64,000 nucleotides of DNA from Chromobacterium amazonense (GCF_001855565.1 NZ_MKCR01000032.1:234999-298998); one strand, 5' to 3'. Counted from the first letter of the stretch, positions 9,005 through 17,966 are shown. The notes: generated by a model not told the origin, from the letters alone. A program made the numbers and translations.

Positions 9005-9394
9005 TTGGGGAGGGCTTTGTTGCAGCGGCTAGGTGAGTTTGAGGCCAAGTGGGATGAGGAGTATTTGCCGATTGGTCAGTCTTGGCGGCGCAACTGGGCT
9101 CGGTTGACGCCATTCTTCGACTACCCGCCGGAGATCAGGAAAGTGATCTACACCACCAATGCCATCGAGTCGGTGAATATGAGTCTGCGAAAGCTGACCA
9201 AGAATCGGGGCTCATTCCCGAGTGATGAGGCGTTGCTAAAACTGTTCTACCTGGCCTTGAGGAACATCAGTCAGAAGTGGACCATGCCGATTCGGGATTG
9301 GAAGGCAGCGCTGACTCGCTTTACCATACAGTTCGAGGAACGCATTCCACAGGCGTAACCCAAACCCCGTTTACACAAAAATTTGGACAGGCCC
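9005..9394 (+). pseudogene. IS256-family transposase, C-terminal remnant with right end
   Basis: Only the last 117 residues remain, coding to 9358, against about 400 in the family. SWRRNWARLTPFFDYPPEIR, IYTTNAIESVN and LYLALRNISQKWTMPIRDW are the standard Mutator/IS256 C-terminal blocks. The bases TTTACACAAAAATTTGGACA at 9370-9389 are the kind of terminal repeat these elements carry. The left side was lost right after the stop codon of the previous gene. It ends eight bases before the right attachment repeat. Confidence 0.85.
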
Positions 9395-9402
9395 ATATGA
9401 GC

Positions 9403-9424
9403 CGATTCCCGCCGCCTCCACCAG
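9403..9424 (+). repeat. Island attachment repeat, right (attR)
   Basis: An exact second copy of 734-755, but without the rest of a tmRNA gene before it. It is followed within seven bases by a strong terminator, which fits the original end of ssrA. Together with attL it bounds about 8.67 kb. Confidence 0.85.
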
Positions 9425-9430
9425 TTTTCA

Positions 9431-9457
9431 AAACCCAACCGCTCGGTTGGGTTTTTT
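9431..9457 (+). terminator. Displaced original ssrA terminator
   Basis: AAACCCAACCG and CGGTTGGGTTT pair around CT and are followed by a T run. It has no gene of its own directly upstream; its place after the repeated tmRNA end suggests it terminated ssrA before the island arrived. Confidence 0.8.
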
Positions 9458-9509
9458 GTTATCTAGCGGGCTGGACAGCTCTGGCCTGGCAGCCAATCAG
9501 GATTGAAAC

Positions 9510-9809
9510 ATGTTGACCGGTGAAATTCGCAGTCAAATCGACAGCGCTTGTCCTTGTGCGGACCGAGCCAATTAAGCGGTTGACTGGTTTCTCAAGGCAT
9601 CTTCTTCGACCGCCACGGCCAGCCAGATTGAGTTCATCCAACTGATAGTGCGCGAGCTGACCGAAAACAGCGTGATGGAGCCCAGCCGTTTGTTCGAATC
9701 GCCGTTTACCAACGTGAGCGCGACCGGGGCAATGGCGATTTTCCCGGCAGCGACGGTCCAGCGCGTCATCGCCGTGCTGGGCGACATCAAGCAGAAGGCA
9801 GCGGGGTAG
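9510..9809 (+). pseudogene. Scar of a type I restriction-modification locus (hsdM start joined to hsdR end)
   Basis: ATG at 9510, with AGGA at 9499-9502, begins MLTGEIRSQIDSA, the usual N-terminus of HsdM. The frame hits TAA at 9573-9575. In the same frame, from about 9585, ASQIEFIQLIVRELTENSV and then MEPSRLFESPFTN to QKAAG match the C-terminus of HsdR helicase subunits. The middle of hsdM, any hsdS and most of hsdR are missing. A large deletion of a former hsd operon between ssrA and tRNA-Ser is the simplest reading. It has no product of use. Confidence 0.65.
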
Positions 9810-9922
9810 GCGTGGCAGTCGATCCGCCGGAATCTATACACACACAAGCAAGATTGCAGAGAACATTTTTGTGTGTAGTTAATTGGATGATGGCGTGTTT
9901 GCCGTGGCGGGGGGGGAATGGC

Positions 9923-9951
9923 AAAGGCCCGGACGATATATCCGGGCCTTT
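9923..9951 (-). terminator. Hairpin terminator after tRNA-Ser
   Basis: AAAGGCCCGGA and TCCGGGCCTTT pair around seven bases. It lies six bases beyond the tRNA 3' end on the minus strand. T runs flank it on both strands, so it may act in both directions. Confidence 0.65.
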
Positions 9952-9956
9952 TGTAT

Positions 9957-10044
9957 TGGCGGAGGCTGTGGGATTCGAACCCACGGACGGTTGCCCGTCG
10001 GCAGTTTTCAAGACTGCTGGTTTAAACCACTCACCCAAACCTCC
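9957..10044 (-). tRNA. serT: tRNA-Ser (anticodon TGA)
   Basis: The minus strand reads GGAGGTTTGGGTGAGTGG, then the anticodon loop CTTGAAAA with TGA, a long variable arm, the T arm GGGTTCGAATCCC, and ends GCCTCCGCCA with CCA encoded. The acceptor stem GGAGGTT pairs with AGCCTCC. The 88-base length and long variable arm are typical of serine tRNA. No integration repeat was seen at this gene. Confidence 0.95.
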
Positions 10045-10151
10045 AAAATCTCTAATTTTCCGGCTTATCCAAAACCATGGCATGAAAACAGCTTTGCCTG
10101 GTTGCGGAATCGGTAAGAGGCGGCAATTCTAACCGGAATCGCCGCGCTTGG

Positions 10152-11822
10152 CTAGAGGGTGGCCGCGTTGGCTGCCAGCATTTCCGCGGCGTGCTCGCGC
10201 GTGGTTTGGGTCAGTTCGGCGCCGCCCAGCATGCGGGCGATTTCCAGCACGCGCTGCTCGGCGTCCAGCGGGGCGATGCGGCTGAGCACCTGGCCTTTAT
10301 GCTCGCGCTTGCTGACCTGCCAATGGTTTTTGCCGCAGGAGGCCACCTGGGGCAGGTGGGTGATGCACAGCACCTGATAGCGCTGGCCCAGGTCGCGCAG
10401 CATGTGGCCGATGACTTCCGCCACGCGGCCGCCTATGCCGACGTCCACTTCGTCGAAGATCAGCGTGGGCACGCTGGCCACCTGGCTGATCACCACCTGC
10501 ATCGCCAGGCTGATGCGCGACAGTTCGCCGCCGGAAGCCACCTTGGCCAGCGGCCGCAGACTGGTGCCGGCATTGGCCGCCACCAGGTATTCGATGGACT
10601 CCATGCCGTGCGCGCCGGGTTCGGCGAGCGCGGACAGTTCGATGGCGAAGCGGGCGCCGCCCATCGCCAGCTTTTGCATTTCGCCGGATATGCGTTCGGA
10701 CAGTTCGCTGGCGGCTTGGCGGCGCTTGCCGGACAGCGCCTCGGCCAGCGTGCGGTAGCGCGCCAGGCTGGCGGATTCGGCCACGCTCAGCGCTTCCACG
10801 TCCACGCTCGCTTCCAGCGCGGCCAGTTGCTGCTGCCAGTCCGCCAGTTTGTCGGCCAGGTCGGCTGGTTGCACGCGGTACTTGCGGGCGGTGCTCATCA
10901 ACAGGTCCAGCCGGCGTTCCATTTCCACCAGCTGGCTTGGGTCCTGGTCGATGTCGCTGGCGTAGTCGCGCAGGCTGTACACCACTTCGCGCAGCTCGGC
11001 GTCTACCGAATCCAGCAGGGAAAGCGTGTCGGCTAGCCTGGGGTCCAGATTGGACAGCTTGGACAGGCGGTTCTGCACATGCGCCAGTTGGCTCAGGCAG
11101 CTATCGTCGTTTTCTGACAGCACGTCTACCGCCTGCAGGGCGCTTTGCACCAGTTCGGCCGAGTTGGCGAGCCGGGTGTGGCTTTGGCTCAGCGCCACCC
11201 ACTCGTCCGGTTGCAGGTTCAGCTCGGTCAGCTCGCCGATCTGCCAGGTCAGGCGTTCGCGCTCCACTTCCGATTCGCGCGACAGCCGTTCGGCGTCCTG
11301 CCGGGCCTGGCGCGCGGCCTGCCATTCTTGCCAGGCCTTGTGCACATCGCGCGCCAGGGCGGCGGAGCCGGCGTAGGCGTCCAGCAGCTGGCGCTGAGTC
11401 TCGCTCTTCATCAGCGACTGATGCGCGTGTTGGCCGTGGATGTCCACCAGGAATTCGCCCAGCTGTTTCAACTGGGCCAGGGTAGCGGCCTGGCCGTTGA
11501 CGAAGCTCTTGGAGCGGCCGTTGCGGTCGATCAGCCGGCGCAGCAGCAGCACGCCTTCGTCGCCGGCCAGCTCGTTTCCCGCCAGCCAGGCATCCACTTC
11601 CGGCCGTTGCTCGATGGAGAATTCCGCGGTGATTTCCGCGCGCTCGGCGCCTTCGCGCACTTGGGCGCCTTCGGCGCGGTCGCCCAGCAGCAGGCCCAGC
11701 GCATCCAGCATGATGGATTTGCCGGCCCCGGTTTCGCCGGTGAGCACGGTGAAGCCGGGTGTGAAGTCCAGCGCGATGCTGTCGACGATGACGAAGTCTT
11801 TTACGGTCAGCGAGAGAAGCAT
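10152..11822 (-). CDS. recN: DNA repair protein RecN
   Basis: A 556-residue SMC-like ATPase used in double-strand break repair. The N-terminus has the Walker A motif GETGAGKS near residue 30 in LTVKDFVIVDSIALDFTPGF context, a long coiled-coil middle, and the C-terminal ABC signature GGELSRISLAM and Walker B LIFDEVDVGIGG. Length is normal. It is 17 bases downstream of nadK, in the same direction, and is probably co-transcribed with it, a common arrangement. Confidence 0.97.
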   Translation of the reverse strand: MLLSLTVKDFVIVDSIALDFTPGFTVLTGETGAGKSIMLDALGLLLGDRAEGAQVREGAERAEITAEFSIEQRPEVDAWLAGNELAGDEGVLLLRRLIDRNGRSKSFVNGQAATLAQLKQLGEFLVDIHGQHAHQSLMKSETQRQLLDAYAGSAALARDVHKAWQEWQAARQARQDAERLSRESEVERERLTWQIGELTELNLQPDEWVALSQSHTRLANSAELVQSALQAVDVLSENDDSCLSQLAHVQNRLSKLSNLDPRLADTLSLLDSVDAELREVVYSLRDYASDIDQDPSQLVEMERRLDLLMSTARKYRVQPADLADKLADWQQQLAALEASVDVEALSVAESASLARYRTLAEALSGKRRQAASELSERISGEMQKLAMGGARFAIELSALAEPGAHGMESIEYLVAANAGTSLRPLAKVASGGELSRISLAMQVVISQVASVPTLIFDEVDVGIGGRVAEVIGHMLRDLGQRYQVLCITHLPQVASCGKNHWQVSKREHKGQVLSRIAPLDAEQRVLEIARMLGGAELTQTTREHAAEMLAANAATL

Positions 11823-11839
11823 GGTGTGTGGTGTGCCGG

Positions 11840-12715
11840 TTAGATAAGCCGTTCGCCCCAGTGCAGCTTGTGGCGCAGCATGTCGTAGTAGTTGTAGCCC
11901 TCGGGGTGCAGGATGCGCAGCGGATTGCGATAGCGGCGGATCAGCACCCGGTCCATTTCCATCAGGTCGCAGTGCAGCTGGCCGTCAAAGTGCACGCGCG
12001 CGTCCAGCCCGCGGGTGAGCATGAATTCCACCTCGCAGGAGTCGTTGACGGCAATCGGCCGATTGGACAGCGATTGCGGGCAGATCGGCACCAGGGCGAT
12101 GGCCTGCAGCGTGGGGTGCAGAATGGGGCCGCCAGAGGCCAGCGAGTAGGCGGTGGAGCCGGTGGGGGTGGACACGATCAGGCCGTCCGAACGCTGGCTG
12201 TAGACGAACTGGTTGTCGATGAACACTTCGAATTCGATCATCGACCCCACCGCGCCGCGGCTGAACACCACGTCGTTGAAGGCCAGGGCGCTAGCGACTT
12301 CGGCATCTTCGCGGATGACGGCGGCCTGCAGCAGGATGCGGTCTTCCGGCACGAATTTGCCGAGCAGGATGGCGTCTATCGAATCCAGCATCTCGTGCAG
12401 CGGGATGTCGGTCATGAAGCCCAGACGGCCCTGGTTGATGCCGACCAGCGGCACGCGGTAGGGCGCCAGCAGGCGGGCGATGGACAGCATGGTGCCGTCG
12501 CCGCCCAGCACGATGCACAGATCGGCCAGCTTGCCCATGTCGTTGCGGTCGATCAGCGCGTGGCCGCCGGCCTCGTCCGCGGCGATGCTGTCCTTGTCGA
12601 TCAGCACCGTGGCGCCGCCGTCTGCCAGATGGTCAGCCAGCTGCAGCAAGGCGGGGGTGATGCCGGGCTTGCTGTGGCGCGCTACTAGACAAATATGTTT
12701 GAACAGTCTTTGCAT
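11840..12715 (-). CDS. nadK: NAD kinase
   Basis: A 291-residue enzyme that phosphorylates NAD to NADP in the cytoplasm. LGGDGTMLSIARLL contains the GGDG motif, and SDGLIVSTPTGSTAYSLASGG is the second family block. Start codon at 12715 is nine bases after the stop of the response regulator gene, and recN follows, so the four minus-strand genes from the kinase to recN may form one transcript. Confidence 0.97.
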   Translation of the reverse strand: MQRLFKHICLVARHSKPGITPALLQLADHLADGGATVLIDKDSIAADEAGGHALIDRNDMGKLADLCIVLGGDGTMLSIARLLAPYRVPLVGINQGRLGFMTDIPLHEMLDSIDAILLGKFVPEDRILLQAAVIREDAEVASALAFNDVVFSRGAVGSMIEFEVFIDNQFVYSQRSDGLIVSTPTGSTAYSLASGGPILHPTLQAIALVPICPQSLSNRPIAVNDSCEVEFMLTRGLDARVHFDGQLHCDLMEMDRVLIRRYRNPLRILHPEGYNYYDMLRHKLHWGERLI

Positions 12716-12724
12716 GCGACGATT

Positions 12725-13393
12725 TTACTGGTTTGACGGCGGTTCGTTGAAAAAAACGTCTTCGCTGCGTTTTTTGCCGGTGGCCTCCAGCGCTTTGAGG
12801 TAGAAACGCACCAGGTCGGCCAGGGAATCGACGCCGAGTTTGCTGAACAGATTGGCGCGGTGCACCTCGATGGTGCGCGGCGACAGGTCCAGTTCGCGCG
12901 CGATTTCCTTGCTGGACAGGCCATCCGCCACCAGCTCCAGCACTTCGCGCTCGCGGCCGCTGATGCGGGCCAGCTGGCTCATGACCTCCTGGGTTTCCTC
13001 TTCCTGCTGGTGCTGCTGGATGCTGATGCGGATGCCGCGGCGCAGGCTGGAGATCAGCCGGTTCTGGTCTATCGGCTTGGTCAGGAAGTCGATGGCGCCA
13101 GTCTGGAAGGCGCGCCGGCATTGTTCGATGTCGCCATGGCCGGTGATGAAGACGATGGGGATGTTGATGTCGCGCTCGATCAACTGTTCCTGCAGCGCCA
13201 GGCCGGTGATCTGCGGCATGCGGATGTCCAGCACCAGGCAGCAGATCTGGTTGCCTTGGTAGGCATCGAGGAATTCCATCGCGTTGGGATAGCTGACGGT
13301 GCGCATGCCCTGCGCGGTGATCAGCATGGCGAGCGAATCCAGCACGGCGGGATCGTCGTCGACGATGAAAACGGTAGGGGTGGTATTTTGCAT
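12725..13393 (-). CDS. FixJ/DctR-type response regulator
   Basis: A 222-residue regulator from the ATG at 13393. The receiver domain (residues 5-120) has VDDDPAV, the phospho-acceptor Asp in LVLDIRMP, and TKPID with the conserved Lys. The LuxR-type helix-turn-helix follows (SGREREVLELVADG and SSKEIARELDLSPRTIEVHR). The start shares one base with the stop of the kinase gene (TGATG), so the pair is translated together. The family controls dicarboxylate uptake or redox responses; the target here is unknown. Confidence 0.92.
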   Translation of the reverse strand: MQNTTPTVFIVDDDPAVLDSLAMLITAQGMRTVSYPNAMEFLDAYQGNQICCLVLDIRMPQITGLALQEQLIERDINIPIVFITGHGDIEQCRRAFQTGAIDFLTKPIDQNRLISSLRRGIRISIQQHQQEEETQEVMSQLARISGREREVLELVADGLSSKEIARELDLSPRTIEVHRANLFSKLGVDSLADLVRFYLKALEATGKKRSEDVFFNEPPSNQ

Positions 13394-15663
13394 CAGGCTT
13401 CTACTCCGGATGGTGCCGCCGCGCAGCTTGCGGCGCATGGCAGGTCGATGATGAACTCCGCTCCCGAGCCGGGCTTGTTGCCGGCGATCAGCTTGCCGCC
13501 AAAGGCTTCGATCGCTGTCTGGCAGATGGCCAGACCCAGGCCCATGCCGTTTGGCTTGGTGCTGAAAAACGGGTCGAAGATCCGGTCCAGCGTGTCCGGG
13601 GGAATGCCGCAGCCATTGTCGCCTATGATCAGCTGCACCCGGTTGCCCTGTTTTCGGGTGGTGATGCTCAATCGTCCCCAGGGGCGGGTTTGTTCCATGG
13701 CTTCTACTGCATTGCGGGCCAAATTCAGCACCACTTGTTCAAGCTGGATAGTGTCAGCGTATACCAACGGCAACTCATGTGCGAAGTTTTGCTCGATATG
13801 GATGTCGTGATCATGCAGTTCGTAATCCAGCAGCGATAGCGCATTGTGCACGGCCTGATTGAGCTGCAACGGCACCAGCTGCTGGTTTTTGCGGGTGACG
13901 AATTCGCGCAGGCGGTGGATGATGCGGCCGGCGCGGTCGGCCTGGTTCACCGACGAGGTGAGGGCGCGGCGCAGCATGGCCATATCGATTTCGTCGTCGT
14001 CCAGCAGGCTGAGCGCGGCCTGGCAATAACTCATGATGGCCGACAGCGGTTGGTTGATCTCGTGGGCGATGCCCGAGGCCATTTCGCCCATGGTGTTGAT
14101 GCGCGCCACGCGGGCGAGTTCCATCTCATGCTGGCGCAGGCGGGTTTCGCTGGCCTCCAGCGCGGCCAGCATGCGGCGCCGGATCGGCGCCGTGTCGCGG
14201 AAGGTCAGCACGGTGCCGATCAACTGGCCGTTGCGGCCCAGCAGCGGCGACACCGAACCTTCTACCAGCAGCTTTTCGCCGCCGCGCCGCTTCAGGTAGC
14301 AGTTTTGCGCCAAGTATACCACTTGCAGCGTGGCTACGGCTTGTTCCACCGGGTCGCGCACCGGTTGGCGGGAAAACTCGTAATGCAGCGGGGCCACCTG
14401 CTGCAGGCGGCGCTGCAGCGCTTGGGCGGCGGGTAGGTCCAGCAGCATTTCGGCGGCCGGGTTCAGGTACTGGATGATTTGCTGGGTGTCGATGCTGATG
14501 ACGGCGTCGCCGATGCTGCGCAAGGCGACGCTGGCGTATTCGCGTTCGCGGTAGATGTCGTCCTGGCTGCGTTCGCGGGCGCGGCGTTGCTGCTCCAGCA
14601 GCGCCAGCGCCAGCCACAGCAGGTAGGCCGGCAGCAGGGCGAACAAGCCGCATAGCGCGGCTTCGCCCCATGTGGCGCGCTCAAAGCACAGCTGCCGGCT
14701 CAGCAGCAGGTCATAGGGCAGGCCCGGCAAGCTGTCCTGGCGTTGCAGCGTGGGCAGCCATTCGGCCAGGCCGCTTGCCAGGCGTTCCCGCGCCAAGGGC
14801 AGCGCGGCGGGCGTTTCGCCATCGCGCCGCAGCAATTGCACGGTGTAGCGTTGGGCGGCGGCGTCCGGCAAGGCCAGCAGCGGTTTCAAATAAATAATCT
14901 GCATGACCACGCCGGCCGATTGCTCTATCCGCACCATGGGCACCGGCGAGGGCGGCTCGACGCGGTATACGGTTTGAAATAAGGCGACGCCGGGTTCGCC
15001 ATTGTAGAGCCGCAGCGTGGGGGAGATGGCTTGCATATGGCCCAGCGCCTGGTGGATCGAGGCGCCCAGCACGCTGTCGTCTAGCAGGTCCAAGCCCATT
15101 TCGCGCCAGTCCGGGGACGCCAGTCCCGGCTCCGCCATGCTCAGAGGCAGATAGCGCGAGCGGGCGGGGGCCTCGCGCCACGCGGCTGGATTGCGCCAGC
15201 TGTTGTTCTGGTCGTGCAGGTAGTCCTGTATTCGATAAGGCTTGCCCAGCGCGCGTGTCTGTTGTTGTTCGAAGCGCTTGCGCTCCGGCTGGCTGATCAG
15301 CGGCTGATAACCGATAAAGTAAAGTTGCGGCTGGCTGGGCGCGGCCGCCTGGGCCAGTTCGCGGATTTGGAGCTGGTTGTTTTGCGGCGCGGCGGCGGCG
15401 ATTTCCTGGACTTGTTTCTGCAGGCGCAGGCTGTCGCGCAAGGCGCGGTCGGCGCTTTGCCGCAACAGGCTGGCGGTTTCGTGGAATGCCTGGCGCTGTT
15501 GCCGGATATCCTGCAGCAGGGTGTGGCCAAACAGCATGCCGAAGGCCAGCAGCCAGCATAGGGCGCTCAGCCATTTGCTGCGCCTTGAGGCGTCTCGCAG
15601 CAGTTGCAAATGAGTAGACAGCGCGCAGAGGGCAGTGGGGCGGGGCACTTCAACGTCTGGCAT
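13393..15663 (-). CDS. Membrane sensor histidine kinase, DctB/DctS-like
   Basis: A 756-residue kinase. One membrane segment near residues 33-52 and another near 345-365 enclose a large periplasmic sensor region. A PAS domain (about 380-500) follows, then the phosphorylated His in HEINQPLSAIMSYCQ, the N box LNLARNAVEAM and the G boxes IGDNGCGIPPD and GMGLGLAIC. It pairs with the response regulator encoded right after it. The periplasmic ligand cannot be told from the sequence, though the pair looks like DctSR-type C4-dicarboxylate sensing. Confidence 0.92.
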   Translation of the reverse strand: MPDVEVPRPTALCALSTHLQLLRDASRRSKWLSALCWLLAFGMLFGHTLLQDIRQQRQAFHETASLLRQSADRALRDSLRLQKQVQEIAAAAPQNNQLQIRELAQAAAPSQPQLYFIGYQPLISQPERKRFEQQQTRALGKPYRIQDYLHDQNNSWRNPAAWREAPARSRYLPLSMAEPGLASPDWREMGLDLLDDSVLGASIHQALGHMQAISPTLRLYNGEPGVALFQTVYRVEPPSPVPMVRIEQSAGVVMQIIYLKPLLALPDAAAQRYTVQLLRRDGETPAALPLARERLASGLAEWLPTLQRQDSLPGLPYDLLLSRQLCFERATWGEAALCGLFALLPAYLLWLALALLEQQRRARERSQDDIYREREYASVALRSIGDAVISIDTQQIIQYLNPAAEMLLDLPAAQALQRRLQQVAPLHYEFSRQPVRDPVEQAVATLQVVYLAQNCYLKRRGGEKLLVEGSVSPLLGRNGQLIGTVLTFRDTAPIRRRMLAALEASETRLRQHEMELARVARINTMGEMASGIAHEINQPLSAIMSYCQAALSLLDDDEIDMAMLRRALTSSVNQADRAGRIIHRLREFVTRKNQQLVPLQLNQAVHNALSLLDYELHDHDIHIEQNFAHELPLVYADTIQLEQVVLNLARNAVEAMEQTRPWGRLSITTRKQGNRVQLIIGDNGCGIPPDTLDRIFDPFFSTKPNGMGLGLAICQTAIEAFGGKLIAGNKPGSGAEFIIDLPCAASCAAAPSGVEA

Positions 15664-15752
15664 GCTTCTGGCTTCGGTGGGAGCAAGTATGTGGGCGGAA
15701 TGTCAATGCGTTTCAGCGCACGCCATTATACCGGCCCCGCCCGGCATTGCGC

Positions 15753-16286
15753 CTAGCTGTTTTGCAATAAATGCGCGAATTTTTGCCGAATCTTGCTCAG
15801 TTTTGGCGAAATCACCAGTTGGCAATAGTTTTGCTGCTGGTTTTGCGCATAGTAATTCTGATGATAGTCTTCTGCGGGGTAGAATGTGGCCGAGCCTTCC
15901 AGCCGGGTGACGATGGGCGCGTCGAATACGCCGTCCTGCTCCAGCTGGCGCATGATTTCCACTGCGACGGCGCGCTGCGCGTCGTTCTGGCAGAAAATCA
16001 CCGAGGCGTACTGGCTGCCGACGTCGTGCCCCTGGCGGTTCAGCGTGGTCGGGTCGTGCACGGCGAAGAAGACTTGCAACAGGGTGGCGTAATCGATGAC
16101 GGCCGGGTCGAAGGCGACGCTCACCACTTCCACATGACCGGTATCGCCGCCGCAAACCTGTTTGTAGCTGGGGTTGGCGCCCTGGCCGCCGCAATAGCCG
16201 GATACCACGCTGGCGACGCCGCGCAGCGGCGCGAAAGCCGCTTCCAGGCACCAGAAGCATCCGCCGCCCAAAACCGCTTTTTCCAT
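15753..16286 (-). CDS. msrA: Peptide methionine sulfoxide reductase MsrA
   Basis: A 177-residue enzyme that repairs oxidised methionine (S form). The start at 16286 is set by GGAGG just upstream; the longer frame has no such site. The catalytic Cys is in GGGCFWCLEA at the N-terminus, and PAEDYHQNYY near the C-terminus is conserved. Ends with an unusual Gln-rich tail (NQQQNYCQL). It is the last gene of a minus-strand run with the deacetylase-family gene 10 bases upstream. Confidence 0.96.
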   Translation of the reverse strand: MEKAVLGGGCFWCLEAAFAPLRGVASVVSGYCGGQGANPSYKQVCGGDTGHVEVVSVAFDPAVIDYATLLQVFFAVHDPTTLNRQGHDVGSQYASVIFCQNDAQRAVAVEIMRQLEQDGVFDAPIVTRLEGSATFYPAEDYHQNYYAQNQQQNYCQLVISPKLSKIRQKFAHLLQNS

Positions 16287-16296
16287 GTTTCCTCCT

Positions 16297-17229
16297 TCAG
16301 CTTTCAATGATTCGAGACGCCGCGGCGCGCAGTTCTGCGTCGCCAAAGGCGGCGCAAGCCAGTTTGACGGTTTCCGCCTGGATTGTCACGGTGTCTTCTA
16401 TCGGCACGGCGTAGCCGCCGGCCATGGTCAGCGCCAGCGCGGCATCGTGGCGGCGGCAGGCATCCAGCACCATGCGGTCGCGTTCCGCCAAACCCTGCTT
16501 TGATAAGCCCAGTCGGCCTAATCGGTCGCCATGATAGGGGTCGGCGCCGGCCAGATAGAACACCAGATCGGGCCGCGAGGCCTCGAACACCTGCGGCAGG
16601 GCCTGCGCCAGCGCGGCCAGATAGCCGTCGTCGTCCGTATTGTCCGGAAGGTCGATGTCCAGCGTGCTGGCCTCGCGGCGGAAGGGGAAGTTGCGCGCGC
16701 CGTGCATGGAAAAAGTGTAGATGCGTGGCTCGCCCGCGGCCATGGACGCGGTGCCGTTGCCCTGATGCACATCGAGATCCACCACCAGCACGCGGCGCGC
16801 GCGCGCCTCGTTCAGCATCAACATGGCAGCGACGGCGACGTCGTTGAACACGCAGAAGCCGCTGCCCTTGGCGCGCGAGGCGTGGTGGGTGCCGCCCGCC
16901 AAGTTGACGCCGCAACCCTCAAGCAGGGCGCAGCGGCTGGCAGCGATGGTGGCGCCGACCGAGCGCAGGCTGCGCTCGACCAGCTCCGGCGACCACGGTA
17001 GGCCGATCTCGCGTTGCAGCCTGGGATCGAGCGTGCCGCTCAGCACGGCCTCTATGTAGTGCGGATCATGGGCGGTGGTCAGTTCCTGCCGCGTGGCGGC
17101 CGGCGCCGGCTCCATCCATGGCGCGGCGAAAGCCGCCACCTTGTCGGCCAGTAGCCGGTATTTTTCCGCGGGGAAACGGTGGCCTGCCGGCAGCGGCAGC
17201 GGAAACTGGTCGGTGCGGTAGAGGCGCAT
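16297..17229 (-). CDS. Histone deacetylase family protein
   Basis: A 310-residue zinc amidohydrolase of the class that includes acetoin utilisation protein AcuC and acetylpolyamine hydrolases. GGTHHASRAKGSGFCVFND holds the paired His residues; VLVVDLDVHQGNGTA supplies the metal Asp and His; LAGADPYHGDRLG and TMAGGYA are the later blocks. The substrate is not predictable. It is eight bases downstream of the DUF1653 gene and ten upstream of msrA, so probably one operon. Confidence 0.93.
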   Translation of the reverse strand: MRLYRTDQFPLPLPAGHRFPAEKYRLLADKVAAFAAPWMEPAPAATRQELTTAHDPHYIEAVLSGTLDPRLQREIGLPWSPELVERSLRSVGATIAASRCALLEGCGVNLAGGTHHASRAKGSGFCVFNDVAVAAMLMLNEARARRVLVVDLDVHQGNGTASMAAGEPRIYTFSMHGARNFPFRREASTLDIDLPDNTDDDGYLAALAQALPQVFEASRPDLVFYLAGADPYHGDRLGRLGLSKQGLAERDRMVLDACRRHDAALALTMAGGYAVPIEDTVTIQAETVKLACAAFGDAELRAAASRIIES

Positions 17230-17236
17230 CGCGCAT

Positions 17237-17452
17237 TCAGAGAGGCTGGATCAGGGCAAAGCGAGGCACGAGGCGGCCTTCGTGCTCCACCGTTTCTGTG
17301 AACATCACCGCCGGCCGCGCCCACAGGCCGTATTCGCCGTAGAGCGCGCGGTACATCACGATAGGTTCGTTGGTTTCCGTGTGCATGGCGACGTCCAGTA
17401 CCTGATAGAGCTGGCGATTGCGGAAATGTTGATAGATGCCGGGAGCGGGCAT
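17237..17452 (-). CDS. DUF1653 domain protein
   Basis: A 71-residue protein, PAPGIYQHFRNRQLYQVLDV then YRALYGEYGLWARPAVMF, which is the whole DUF1653 domain. Small soluble proteins of this family are widespread but without known role. It sits between the GNAT gene and the deacetylase-family gene in the same direction. Confidence 0.88.
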   Translation of the reverse strand: MPAPGIYQHFRNRQLYQVLDVAMHTETNEPIVMYRALYGEYGLWARPAVMFTETVEHEGRLVPRFALIQPL

Positions 17453-17510
17453 GCTGGCCTCCTGCTTGGGTAGAACGGGGGGCGAGGATGCCGCAAGCCG
17501 GGCGGCAGCG

Positions 17511-17966
17511 TCAAGGATGCTCGCTGTTCCAGTAGTAGACCCGGAAATCCCGGTCCAGGGTAAAGCCGGCGCGTTCGTACAGTTGTTGCGCCGTTTGATT
17601 GTCGTGCGCGGTCTGCAGCATGATCTCGCCGCCGCCCAGGTCGCGGGCGTATTGTTGACAGCGCTGGATCAGCAGCTCGCCGATCCCTTTGCCGCGGGCT
17701 TCCGGCGCGACGTAAAGGTCGTGCAGCACCCAGCAAGGTTTCAGCGTCAGCGAGGAAAAACCGGTATACAACAGGGCAAAGCCCCGCGGTTGTTCGTCTT
17801 CCCTGGCGATGAAGGCCACGGCCTGGCGGCGGCGCAATCTTTCGCTTAGATACTCTTGGCAGGCTTCAGCCGGGTGGCTGACGCGGTAAAAGCCTAGATA
17901 GGCGGTGAACAGCGGCAGCCAGTCGGCGACGGATTCAGGTGTGGCAATGGCGATGGAGGCGGGCAT
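17511..17966 (-). CDS. GNAT-family N-acetyltransferase
   Basis: A 151-residue acetyltransferase. VAPEARGKGIGELLIQRCQQ is the acetyl-CoA binding motif; the C-terminal QLYERAGFTLDRDFRVYYW is typical. The substrate is unknown. It is the first gene of the minus-strand run that ends with msrA and is divergent from dusC, 70 bases away. Confidence 0.9.
   Translation of the reverse strand: MPASIAIATPESVADWLPLFTAYLGFYRVSHPAEACQEYLSERLRRRQAVAFIAREDEQPRGFALLYTGFSSLTLKPCWVLHDLYVAPEARGKGIGELLIQRCQQYARDLGGGEIMLQTAHDNQTAQQLYERAGFTLDRDFRVYYWNSEHP

Noticed and set aside
9013..9025. GGGCTTTGTTGCA as another IS5-like end
   Set aside because: It lies inside the IS256-type reading frame and has no partner repeat nearby.
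9957..10044. tRNA-Ser as a second integration site
   Set aside because: No copy of its 3' end was found nearby; the island repeats belong to ssrA.
14711..15574. 287-codon frame antiparallel or shifted within the kinase gene
   Set aside because: Same strand but shifted frame, Arg/Pro/Ala-rich shadow of the histidine kinase.
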